Assembly (NCBI RefSeq): GCF_964332355.1
Contig: NZ_OZ201293.1
Coordinates: forward strand, 1,054,001-1,118,000
Source: Imbroritus primus
Lineage (GTDB): Bacteria > Pseudomonadota > Gammaproteobacteria > Burkholderiales > Burkholderiaceae
Reading direction: 5' to 3'
DNA: 64,000 bases
The notes under the pieces were generated by a model. It had not been told where the DNA came from. It worked only from the letters and a program-made list of their open reading frames with translations, and searched no databases. Below, in pieces: positions 16,322 to 24,807 of the stretch (the stretch's first letter is position 1; each line of letters opens with the position of its first letter). The position numbers were made by a program, and so were the translations under genes.

Positions 16322-18469
16322 TCAGGCGAGTTCTGCAACAGGCTGCAAGGTACTTTCTGCGCGGATGCCGGCAGCCATGAGCTGGGGCGCAACGCCCAGC
16401 ACCCAGGCGGCGCCGAGCGAGGCCAGCACGCTGATGCTCGGCTGGGTGTCGTAGCGCTCCAGCAGGGTTTCCGCCGTGCCATGCGCCAGCACGATGCTGC
16501 CGTTGCGCGGGAACACGGCGCGGCCGTTGGCGGCGAGGTGCGCGGCCACCACCGGGCTGTCGGCACGGGTGCTGAAGAACACCACTTCGCCGTCGCTCAG
16601 GCGGGCCATGTCGGCCACCTGCTCGTCATCGGCATTCAGCACGGCATAGCCGGAGGACAGCACGACGTCGACCTGCGTGCGGAACACATTGAACATCTGG
16701 TCCGGCTCGAGAATCGAGAATTCGGGCAGCGTCTCGGCCGGGTCGAGGTCGGTCACCACGGCCACCTGGCAGCGGTCGTAGGCGAGGCCTTCGGACAGGA
16801 TGGCGCGGTTGCCGTTCTCGAACACGGCGGCTTCCACGGCGCGGTTGAGCAGCGTGCGGTGCGCCGACTTCCAGTTGGCGCAATCGCCTTTTTCGATCTG
16901 GCGGTCATTGACGAACAGACCTTCGCTGCAGGCCAGGCCCACATTGGCGCCATTCAGGTGCAGCAGGTGGGCGATGCGGCGTGCCACGGCGGTCTTACCG
17001 GTGGAGCCGGTGATGCCGACCACGGGGATGCGGCCGTCGTCCGTATCAGGGAACAGGTGCTCGACGATGGCACGGCCCACCGGACGGGCTTCGCCTTCGG
17101 CTGGCTTGAGGTGCATCAGCAGGCCGGGGCCGGCGTTGACTTCGACGATGGCGCCGCGCTGGCCTTCGAGCGGCTGCGAGATGTCTTCCGCCACCAGGTC
17201 GATGCCGGCGATGTCGAGGCCGACGATACGGGCGGCGAGCACGGCATGGGCGGCCACGGACGGGTGCACGAGATCGGTCACGTCATGCGACATGTTGCCG
17301 CTGCGCTGGATGAGCACCGACTTGCCGGCGGGCGGCACGGAATTGGCATCGTAGCCCTGGCGCTTCAGTTCGAGGCGGGCGGACGAGTCGATGCGGATGA
17401 AATTGAGCGGGTGGTCCTCGGTACTGCCACGGCGCGGATCGGTATTGATCTGGCTTTCTACCAGCTGGCTGATGGTCGACACGCCGTCGCCGGTGACGCT
17501 GGCGATCTCGCCGCGCGCCGCTGCCACGACCTTGCCACCGACTACCAGCAGGCGGTGTTCCTGGCCCGGAATGAACCGTTCGACCAGTACGCCGCTGCCT
17601 TCGTCCACGGCCACTTCCCAGGCGGCGGCGATTTCCTCGCGGCTGGTGATGTTGGTGAACACGCCGCGGCCATGGTTGCCATCGGTGGGTTTGACGACCA
17701 CCGGCATGCCGATGTCCTCGGCGGCTTCGTAGGCGTCTTCCAGCGTTTCCACCAGCCGGCCTTCGGGCACGGGCACGCCGCAGGCGGACAGCAGGCTCTT
17801 GGTCAGGTCCTTGTCGCGCGACACGCTTTCGGCGATCGCGCCGGTGCGGTCGGTTTCGGCGGTCCAGATGCGGCGCTGGCGTGCGCCATAGCCAAGCTGG
17901 ACGAGATTGCCTTCGGTCAGGCGGATAAAGGGAATGTCGAGATCGTCGGCGGCGTCGACGATGCAGGCCGTGCTCGGGCCGAGGCAGCGCGCATCGGTCA
18001 GGGTGCGCAGTTCCTCGACCGTGGCGGCGACATCGTACGGACGGTCCTCGATGGCGGCCATGACCAGGTCGCGGGCGGCGATCAGGGCGGCGCGTGTCAC
18101 ATCTTCATGCCAGGCGCGGACGATCACTTTGTAGACGCCCACCTTGGAGGCCTCACGGGCCTTGCCGAATCCACCGGGCAGACCGGCGAGATTTTGTAGC
18201 TCAAGGGTCACATGTTCCAGAATGTGGCCTGGCCAGGTACCTTCCTTCAGGCGCCGCAGGAAACCTCCGCGTTCCCCGTAGCTGCAACGGTGCTCGATCA
18301 GGGTCGGCAGCCATGCCTCGAGGCGCTCGGGAAAGCCCGGAATGAGGTTGGACGGGAAATTCTCCAGCTCGCCGATATCGATCCAGGCTTCCAGGACAGG
18401 GCGATACGTCCAGATATTCGGTCCGCGCAGGGACAGGATGTCCAGGATTTCAATATCTTTTTTGGTCAT
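16322..18469 (-). CDS. Short cyanophycin synthetase (CphA'-type)
   Basis: A 715-residue paralogue of CphA, first in the operon. The N-terminal domain ('SLRGPNIWTYRPVLEAWID') and ATP-grasp domain ('VVKPTDGNHGRGV', 'IVEVNAGPGLLMH') are intact. The Mur-like domain keeps a P-loop, 'GSTGKTA' (near 486), but the protein stops where the second Mur-ligase domain should begin, about 165 residues short of the neighbour. Beta-proteobacteria are known to pair CphA with such a CphA'. It may only support or repolymerise material rather than run both ligations (inference). ATG 18469 is chosen because the conserved N-terminus begins there; the ribosome site is weak. Confidence 0.9.
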   Translation of the reverse strand: MTKKDIEILDILSLRGPNIWTYRPVLEAWIDIGELENFPSNLIPGFPERLEAWLPTLIEHRCSYGERGGFLRRLKEGTWPGHILEHVTLELQNLAGLPGGFGKAREASKVGVYKVIVRAWHEDVTRAALIAARDLVMAAIEDRPYDVAATVEELRTLTDARCLGPSTACIVDAADDLDIPFIRLTEGNLVQLGYGARQRRIWTAETDRTGAIAESVSRDKDLTKSLLSACGVPVPEGRLVETLEDAYEAAEDIGMPVVVKPTDGNHGRGVFTNITSREEIAAAWEVAVDEGSGVLVERFIPGQEHRLLVVGGKVVAAARGEIASVTGDGVSTISQLVESQINTDPRRGSTEDHPLNFIRIDSSARLELKRQGYDANSVPPAGKSVLIQRSGNMSHDVTDLVHPSVAAHAVLAARIVGLDIAGIDLVAEDISQPLEGQRGAIVEVNAGPGLLMHLKPAEGEARPVGRAIVEHLFPDTDDGRIPVVGITGSTGKTAVARRIAHLLHLNGANVGLACSEGLFVNDRQIEKGDCANWKSAHRTLLNRAVEAAVFENGNRAILSEGLAYDRCQVAVVTDLDPAETLPEFSILEPDQMFNVFRTQVDVVLSSGYAVLNADDEQVADMARLSDGEVVFFSTRADSPVVAAHLAANGRAVFPRNGSIVLAHGTAETLLERYDTQPSISVLASLGAAWVLGVAPQLMAAGIRAESTLQPVAELA

Positions 18470-18988
18470 TTGGGCAGGCACGCTAAGGCTGAGGCTGGAT
18501 AAATCGTCAAATGGTGATCTATTAACGTTCAGGTTCGCGAATGGTTTACGTGATACGCGAAAAAAAGAAATCTTTTGGGGCGGGCGGCGCACAAGGTGGC
18601 GAATGGTTATACTTGCCGCAACCTGGCGGGGACCGCCATTCGCCGGAAAGCAAGAATGGCAATATCCCGCTTGCGCAGGACGCCAGCCGCTACCGGCGGA
18701 ACATGGAAGCCATTGTGGAACGTGTTGGCGGACATGGCGGCGCGCAAATGTATCGAAAAGAAACGGTTTTGCACCATGTCGGCGAAAAACGGCCTCCAGG
18801 CGTTTACCGCGCATGACGTTCTCCCCGCCACTTGCCGACCGCCCAGCCGCCTTGCCGGGCAGGCCGGCGCTGGTATGTCGGCTCCCGGATGTGCGCTGTT
18901 CGGCATTTCGATGCGCGCCTGACCCGCACCTGGCGATTTCCGGGGCCGCGCAGGCCGGTGCCTGCAAGTTACAGCCTGTCACCAATTC
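18470..18988. other. 519-bp divergent control region of the cyanophycin locus
   Basis: No convincing gene. It separates the leftward synthetase operon from the rightward transporter operon and must hold both promoters. It contains the palindrome TTCGCGAA (18534-18541) and a long-range inverted repeat, GGCGAATGG (18598-18606) / CCATTCGCC (18636-18644), whose 29-base interior could form a structured leader. AT content is higher between 18490 and 18580, close to the synthetase start. No -10/-35 pair stands out clearly. Confidence 0.5.
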
Positions 18989-21253
18989 ATGAAGATCGAC
19001 GATATGCAACCCACCCCGTCCGCAGCGATTTTGCCGGGCGCCAGCCCGCGTGCGGCGCTGGACGGGCAACTCCAGCCGGGCGAAAGCCTGCTGGCCGTAC
19101 TCGACCTGGATCTGGACGACCGCCTGCACTATGGCAGCGGCATCCTTGCGCTGGCCAGCGGGGCGTCCGGACAGCGCCTGCTGGCCTGCACACCCGGCAC
19201 GGGCGCATGGCAGAGCTGGCCACTGGCCGCCAACCACGGACTGCGCCATTTCGACCACGCCGGCGTGGGCACCATCGAGCTGCACGATCCGCAGGGTCGG
19301 CTTGGCCGCTGGCGGTATACGCTCGGGCATAACCCGACCGCGCTGAAACTGGTCACGGCATTCGAGGCTGCTCGCGGTGCGCTGGCGGGAATCGAGCCTG
19401 CGGATGATGACGCGTTCCCGGTCGAGCAGGTCGAGGCCGAATCGGCTGGCGCGCGTTCCGACCGCTGGGCGCTGCTGCGCCTGTGGCGTTTTGCCCGGCC
19501 ATACCAGTGGCAATTGCTCGGTGGTTTCCTGCTGATGCTGGCGGCCACGGGGGCGACGCTCGTGCCGCCGTACCTGACCATGCCGCTGATGGACGAGGTG
19601 CTGATTCCTTACCAGAACGGCGTGCCGATCGATGAATCCAAGGTCAAGCTCTACCTCGGCGGGCTGCTGGCGGCAGCGCTGGTGGCGTGGGTGCTAGGCT
19701 GGGCGCGCACCTTCATCCTTGCCAAGGTGAGCGAGCGCATCGGCGCCGACCTCCGCACGACGACCTATGAGCACTTGCAGAAACTGTCGCTGGAATTTTT
19801 TGGCGGCAAACGTACGGGCGACCTGATCTCACGTGTCGGCTCGGAAACCGACCGCATCTGCCTGTTCCTGTCGCTGCATCTGCTCGACTTCTTCACCGAT
19901 GTGCTGATGATCCTGATGACGGCTGCCATCCTCGTCTCGATCAACCCGTGGCTGGCGCTCGTGACGCTGCTGCCGCTGCCGTTCATTGGCTGGATGATCC
20001 ACGTGGTGCGCGACCGGCTGCGCCACGGTTTCGAAAAGGTGGACCGCATCTGGGCCGAGATCACCAATGTGCTCGCCGACACCATTCCCGGCATCCGCGT
20101 GGTCAAGGCTTTCGCCCAGGAAAAGCGCGAGGTGGCGCGCTTCCGCGAGGCCAACCGCCATAACCTGGCGGTGAACGATCGCGTCAACAAGATCTGGTCG
20201 CTGTTCACTCCGACAGTCACGCTGCTGACCGAGATCGGCCTGCTGGTGGTGTGGGCCTTCGGCATCTGGCAGGTGTCGAGCGATCACATCACCGTGGGTG
20301 TGCTGGCCGCCTTCCTGGCCTATATCAGCCGCTTCTACACGCGCCTCGATTCGATGAGCCGCATTGTCTCGGTGACGCAGAAAGCCGCGGCTGGCGCCAA
20401 GCGTATCTTCGACATTCTTGATCACGTTTCCAGCGTGCCGGAACCGGCCCAGCCCCGCCATCTGGCCAAGGTGGACGGCCGCATCGACATCCGCAACATC
20501 GGTTTCCGCTATGGCAACCGGCAGGTGGTGCGCAATCTCAGCCTGTCGATTGCGCCAGGCGAGATGATCGGACTCGTCGGCCACAGCGGTTCCGGCAAGA
20601 GCACGCTGGTCAACCTCATCTGCCGTTTCTACGATGTGTCGGAAGGGGCAATCCTGCTCGATGGCGAGGACATCCGCGCGTTGCCCGTCACCGAATACCG
20701 CCGCAACATCGGCCTGGTACTGCAGGAGCCGTTCCTGTTCTTTGGCACGATTGCAGAGAACATCGCCTATGGCAAGCCGGACGCCACGCGCGAGGAAATC
20801 GTCGCGGCGGCGCGTGCCGCGCACGCGCACGAGTTCATCCTGCGCCTGCCGCACGGCTACGATTCACTGGTCGGCGAACGCGGCCAGTCGCTCTCGGGCG
20901 GCGAGCGCCAGCGCATCTCGATCGCGCGCGCGCTGCTGATCGACCCGCATATCCTCATTCTCGACGAGGCCACGTCCTCGGTCGATACGACGACCGAGAA
21001 AGAAATCCAGAAGGCGCTCGACAACCTCGTGCGCGGCCGTACCACGATTGCTGTGGCGCACCGCCTGAGCACGCTGCGCAAGGCCGACCGGCTGGTGGTG
21101 CTGGACCGTGGCCAGGTCGTGGAGATCGGTGGACACGATGAACTGATGGCGCGGCAAGGCGCGTACTACCGCCTGTACCAGGCGCAGGCGCGTCAGGCCG
21201 AGCAGGATCAGGCGCATGAACAAGATGCTCTGGGCGAGGAGGAACTGGCATGA
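18989..21253 (+). CDS. Cyanophycin-associated ABC exporter, fused membrane and ATPase domains
   Basis: A 754-residue type IV (MsbA-like) half-transporter. A ~165-residue soluble N-terminal domain precedes the usual six-helix membrane domain (about 165-430). The nucleotide-binding domain has Walker A 'GHSGSGKST' (about 531), Q-loop 'LQEPFLF', signature 'LSGGERQR' (about 635), Walker B 'ILILDEATS' and H-loop 'VAHRL'. The tail is acidic and Gln-rich. It probably homodimerises. Its location divergent from the synthetases and coupled to DUF1854 marks the transporter seen beside cyanophycin genes; the cargo is unknown. An alternative ATG at 19004 exists; neither start has a strong ribosome site. 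Confidence 0.9.
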   Translation: MKIDDMQPTPSAAILPGASPRAALDGQLQPGESLLAVLDLDLDDRLHYGSGILALASGASGQRLLACTPGTGAWQSWPLAANHGLRHFDHAGVGTIELHDPQGRLGRWRYTLGHNPTALKLVTAFEAARGALAGIEPADDDAFPVEQVEAESAGARSDRWALLRLWRFARPYQWQLLGGFLLMLAATGATLVPPYLTMPLMDEVLIPYQNGVPIDESKVKLYLGGLLAAALVAWVLGWARTFILAKVSERIGADLRTTTYEHLQKLSLEFFGGKRTGDLISRVGSETDRICLFLSLHLLDFFTDVLMILMTAAILVSINPWLALVTLLPLPFIGWMIHVVRDRLRHGFEKVDRIWAEITNVLADTIPGIRVVKAFAQEKREVARFREANRHNLAVNDRVNKIWSLFTPTVTLLTEIGLLVVWAFGIWQVSSDHITVGVLAAFLAYISRFYTRLDSMSRIVSVTQKAAAGAKRIFDILDHVSSVPEPAQPRHLAKVDGRIDIRNIGFRYGNRQVVRNLSLSIAPGEMIGLVGHSGSGKSTLVNLICRFYDVSEGAILLDGEDIRALPVTEYRRNIGLVLQEPFLFFGTIAENIAYGKPDATREEIVAAARAAHAHEFILRLPHGYDSLVGERGQSLSGGERQRISIARALLIDPHILILDEATSSVDTTTEKEIQKALDNLVRGRTTIAVAHRLSTLRKADRLVVLDRGQVVEIGGHDELMARQGAYYRLYQAQARQAEQDQAHEQDALGEEELA

Positions 21254-21729
21254 GTACGCACGCTTCACAAGCCTTCACGCTGGCCCGCAATCCTTTCGGC
21301 AAGCTGCTGTTGTCGTTTGCCGATGGCACGCAACATGAAGGTGTGGTGCCGGTCCGCGCCTTTCCCATCAGTGCCCCGGATCGCGGTATCGCACTGGTCA
21401 GCACGGATGGCAAGGAGCTGGTCTGGATCGCACAGCTCGCGGATCTCGATGCGGCAGCACGCCAACTGGTGGCGGAGGAACTGGGCAGCCGCGAGTTCAT
21501 GCCCCAGATCCAGCGGATCCGCTCGGTATCCGGCTTCACCACGCCGAGCGTCTGGGAAGTTGATACCGACCGAGGCCCGACGGCATTCACGCTGAAGGGC
21601 GAGGAGGATATCCGCCGTCTCGCCGCGCCCATGCTGCTGATCGCCGACAGCCATGGCGTGCAGTACCTGATCCGCGATTTCGCGGCGCTCGATCGCCCGA
21701 GCCGCAAGCTGCTTGACCGTTTTCTCTGA
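21250..21729 (+). CDS. Cyanophycin-associated DUF1854 protein
   Basis: A 159-residue soluble DUF1854 protein overlapping the exporter by ATGA (21250-21253), so the two are coupled. Visible features are 'LARNPFGKLLLSF', 'VPVRAFPISAPDRGIALVSTDGKELVWI', 'SVWEVDTDRGPTAFTLKGEEDIRRL' and 'GVQYLIRDFAALDRPSRKLLDRFL', a mostly beta protein with no enzyme motif. DUF1854 proteins recur with cyanophycin synthetases and this ABC exporter (family knowledge). A role as an accessory or regulatory subunit of the exporter is inference. Confidence 0.88.
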   Translation: MSTHASQAFTLARNPFGKLLLSFADGTQHEGVVPVRAFPISAPDRGIALVSTDGKELVWIAQLADLDAAARQLVAEELGSREFMPQIQRIRSVSGFTTPSVWEVDTDRGPTAFTLKGEEDIRRLAAPMLLIADSHGVQYLIRDFAALDRPSRKLLDRFL

Positions 21730-21742
21730 GTCTCGAGACGAC

Positions 21743-21779
21743 AACAAAAAACGCCGGGTATGCCCCGGCGTTTTTTGTT
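21743..21779 (+). terminator. Rho-independent terminator of the exporter-DUF1854 operon
   Basis: A 16-bp stem, AACAAAAAACGCCGGG (21743-21758) with its exact complement (21764-21779), and a five-base loop. The T6 run lies in the right arm. It works in both directions by symmetry. Nothing recognisable lies between it and 22001. Confidence 0.9.
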
Positions 21780-22001
21780 GCGCAATGGCGTCCGCCCGGA
21801 TCCCACAGCGGCCCCTCGGTTCCGCCCTGCCGACATGCGGGGCATGCAGCAGGGCTCTCGTGCTGGGGCACAGGTGGGGGGCAGGACCGGACGACACATG
21901 GCGCATGAACGCGCGTTGGGCGGCATGGGGCCAAGGATTTGATTTAGTATTGATCGTGCTTCTGATCCGATGCATGACCTTCGATCCGCGGGATAGCGAC
22001 C

Positions 22002-23018
22002 ATGAAGAAGCTTTTGATTCCCCTTGTCGTGATCGCCGCGCTGGCGCTCGCCTTCGGTGTCTGGTGGCAAGGTCGCCACCGTCCAGGCGCCGGCGAGCTG
22101 GTGCTCCATGGCAATGTGGATATCCGCCAGATCGCGCTGGCCTTCGACGGCACCGGCCGGGTGACCGAGCTACGTGTGGAGGAGGGGGACAGCGTCAAGG
22201 CAGGTGCCGTGCTTGGCGTGCTCGATACGCGTACGCTGGCGCTGCAGGCCGAACAGGCGCAGGCGCAGATCGACGTGCAGGAACAGAATCTCAAGCGTCT
22301 GCGCAACGGCTCCCGCCCGCAGGAAATCGCCCAGGCGCGCAGCCGCCTGGTGGCGGCACAGGCTGACGCGGCGCGGGCCCGGCAGGACTATTCTCGTCTG
22401 CAGGAAGTCGCCGTCAGCACACAGGGGCGCGGTGTCAGTGCCCAGGATGTTGACCGGGCCCGCAGTACCTGGCAAGTCGCCCAGGCCACGGTCGGGGAAC
22501 GCCAGGAAGCCTTGCGTTTGACTGAACTCGGTCCGCGCGAGGAGGACGTGGCCGGTGCGGAGGCGCAACTCAAGGCATCCCAGGCACAGCTGGCGCTGCT
22601 GCGCCACCAGATCGCCCAGGGCACGCTGCTGGCTCCGGCAGATGCCGTCGTGCGCTCCCGCTTGCTGGAGCCCGGCGACATGGCCACCCCGCAAAAGCCG
22701 GCGTTTGCGCTGGCCTTGACGCATCCGAAATGGATTCGGGTCTACGTCAGCGAGCCGGATCTCGGCCGCGTCAAACCGGGCATGGCCGCCCGTGTAACAA
22801 CCGACAGCGCGCCGGATAGGCCCATTGATGGCACGGTTGGCTATATCTCGTCGGTGGCCGAGTTCACGCCAAAGTCGGTGCAGACGGAAGAACTGCGTAC
22901 CAGTCTGGTCTACGAGGTGCGCGTGCGCGTCGAGGATCGGGATAACCAGCTGCGGCTCGGGCAGCCGGCCACGGTGCGCGTTGTCACTGGCGGGCAGGAC
23001 GATGCGCGCCACCGCTGA
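22002..23018 (+). CDS. HlyD-family periplasmic adaptor (YbhG-like)
   Basis: A 338-residue membrane-fusion protein. An N-terminal signal anchor ('LLIPLVVIAALALAFGVWW', residues 4-22) is followed by a split biotinyl-lipoyl domain ('VTELRVEEGDSVKAGAVLGVLD'), a long Gln/Ala/Arg-rich coiled-coil hairpin (about 80-210), then beta-barrel domains. It would bridge the inner-membrane exporter encoded next to an outer-membrane channel. No TolC-like gene is in the window. It overlaps the ATPase gene by 17 bases, in the same order as E. coli ybhG-F-S-R. Confidence 0.9.
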   Translation: MKKLLIPLVVIAALALAFGVWWQGRHRPGAGELVLHGNVDIRQIALAFDGTGRVTELRVEEGDSVKAGAVLGVLDTRTLALQAEQAQAQIDVQEQNLKRLRNGSRPQEIAQARSRLVAAQADAARARQDYSRLQEVAVSTQGRGVSAQDVDRARSTWQVAQATVGERQEALRLTELGPREEDVAGAEAQLKASQAQLALLRHQIAQGTLLAPADAVVRSRLLEPGDMATPQKPAFALALTHPKWIRVYVSEPDLGRVKPGMAARVTTDSAPDRPIDGTVGYISSVAEFTPKSVQTEELRTSLVYEVRVRVEDRDNQLRLGQPATVRVVTGGQDDARHR

Positions 23019-24807
23019 GGAGGCAGCCTCATCGGATGCCGTGGTGCTGGCACGGCAGGTCGGCAAGACATTCGTTTCGCCTGGCGGCGAGCCGTTGCAG
23101 GCTGTTGCTGGGTTGTCTTTCAGCGTGGCGCGTGCGGCCTTGACTGCGCTGGTCGGTCCCGATGGCGCCGGCAAGACCACCCTGATGCGCATGATGGCCG
23201 GGCTGCTCAAGCCGGATAGCGGCAGCCTGGCGGTTCTAGGCATGGACGTGGTCCACAGCCCGCAGGCGGTACAGGACCACATCAGCTACATGCCGCAGCG
23301 CTTCGGCCTCTACGAGGATCTGAGCGTCCAGGAGAATCTTGATCTCTATGCCGATCTGCATGGCATCTCGGCGGATCTGCGCCATGCACGCTTCGAGCGG
23401 CTGCTGGAGATGACCGACCTGACGCGCTTCGTCGATCGTCCGGCCGGCAAGCTGTCGGGCGGCATGAAACAGAAACTGGGTCTGACGTGCACCCTGGTGC
23501 GCTCGCCCAAGCTCCTGCTGCTCGACGAGCCCAGCGCCGGCGTGGATCCCCTGTCGCGCCGCGAGCTCTGGAAGATCCTGCAGCAACTGGTGGATGACGA
23601 GCATCTCAGCGTGATTGTCAGTACAGCCTACATGGACGAGGCCGAGCGCTGTGCGCAGGTGTTCGTGATGAACCGGGGCACGTTCCTGGCGCAGGGTGAG
23701 CCGGCGCAGCTGGCAGCGCGGGCACGTGGCCTGACATTCCTGGCCGTGCCGCCATCCGGCATGCCAGCCCGTGACCTGCAGGCGCGGCTGCTCGATGCCG
23801 AGGCGCTGATCATCGATGCGGTGCCCAGGGGCGGGGCGGTGCATTTTATCCGCCGGCCGGAGGCGGCGACCGCACCGCTGGCGCAACTGCTTGACGGGCT
23901 CGTGGCGCAACCGCGCCGCGAAACCCTGGAAGATGCCTTCATGATGATGCTGCGCCAGCATCATCATGGCGAGAGCCGCTTGCCCGGGCCGCATGCCGCC
24001 TTGCCGGTGGCTGGCCAGGCCACGCCTGCCGGGCCTGCCATCGTGGTGCGCGACGTGGTTCGAAAGTTTGGCGACTTTACAGCGGTGGCGCAAACTTCTT
24101 TCGACGTTGCACGCGGCGAGATCTTTGGCCTGCTCGGGCCGAACGGCGCCGGCAAGACCACGACCTTCCGCATGCTCTGCGGACTGCTGCCGGCCACTAG
24201 CGGCCGTCTCGAAGTGGCCGGGGTCAACCTGCGGACGGCTCGCGCACAGGCCCGCGCACATATCGGTTATGTGTCGCAAAAATTTGCGCTGTACGGCAAC
24301 CTCACCGTCCAGGAAAACCTGGAGTTCTTTGGCGGTGCCTACGGTTTGCGTGGGGCCGCGTTGCGCGAGCGCGTCGCAACGGTGATGCGGCAGTTCGGCC
24401 TGGCGCCCGCCGCGGTCAGCGGGGCGCTGCCGGTCGGTTACCGGCAGCGTCTGGCGATGGCGGCGAGCCTCCTGCACCATCCGGAAATTCTGTTTCTCGA
24501 TGAGCCCACCAGCGGTATCGATCCTCTGGCGCGCCGTGCCTTCTGGCGTACCATCACGGCCCTGGCGCAGAGCGGGGTGACCGTGATCATCACCACCCAT
24601 TTCATGGAGGAAGCCGAGTACTGCGACCGTATCGCCATTCAGGACGCGGGCACGATGCTTGCCCTGGGCACCCCGCAGGCAGTGCGCGCGCAGGTTGGTG
24701 ATGTGGCGGGGAGCGACATGAACCACGCCTTTATCGCCGTTGTTGAGCGCAGCCGCCATGCGCTACCCCCAGCTGGCGACTGCCGCATCGTGGAGCACAC
24801 GGCATGA
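23002..24807 (+). CDS. ABC transporter ATPase with two fused nucleotide-binding domains (YbhF-like)
   Basis: A 601-residue double ATPase. Domain 1 (about 15-240) has Walker A 'GPDGAGKTT', signature 'LSGGMKQK' and Walker B 'LLLLDEPSAG'. Domain 2 (about 345-575) has 'GPNGAGKTT', 'ILFLDEPTSGIDP' and H-loop 'ITTHFMEEAE'. The second signature is degenerate ('LPVGYRQR'), suggesting unequal sites. ATG 23002 has AGGA upstream and lies inside the adaptor gene. It energises the two permeases that follow. Confidence 0.92.
   Translation: MRATAEEAASSDAVVLARQVGKTFVSPGGEPLQAVAGLSFSVARAALTALVGPDGAGKTTLMRMMAGLLKPDSGSLAVLGMDVVHSPQAVQDHISYMPQRFGLYEDLSVQENLDLYADLHGISADLRHARFERLLEMTDLTRFVDRPAGKLSGGMKQKLGLTCTLVRSPKLLLLDEPSAGVDPLSRRELWKILQQLVDDEHLSVIVSTAYMDEAERCAQVFVMNRGTFLAQGEPAQLAARARGLTFLAVPPSGMPARDLQARLLDAEALIIDAVPRGGAVHFIRRPEAATAPLAQLLDGLVAQPRRETLEDAFMMMLRQHHHGESRLPGPHAALPVAGQATPAGPAIVVRDVVRKFGDFTAVAQTSFDVARGEIFGLLGPNGAGKTTTFRMLCGLLPATSGRLEVAGVNLRTARAQARAHIGYVSQKFALYGNLTVQENLEFFGGAYGLRGAALRERVATVMRQFGLAPAAVSGALPVGYRQRLAMAASLLHHPEILFLDEPTSGIDPLARRAFWRTITALAQSGVTVIITTHFMEEAEYCDRIAIQDAGTMLALGTPQAVRAQVGDVAGSDMNHAFIAVVERSRHALPPAGDCRIVEHTA

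Noticed and set aside
16310..18199. Long plus-strand open reading opposite the short cyanophycin synthetase
   Set aside because: Antisense shadow of a well-supported gene; no ribosome site and no recognisable domain.
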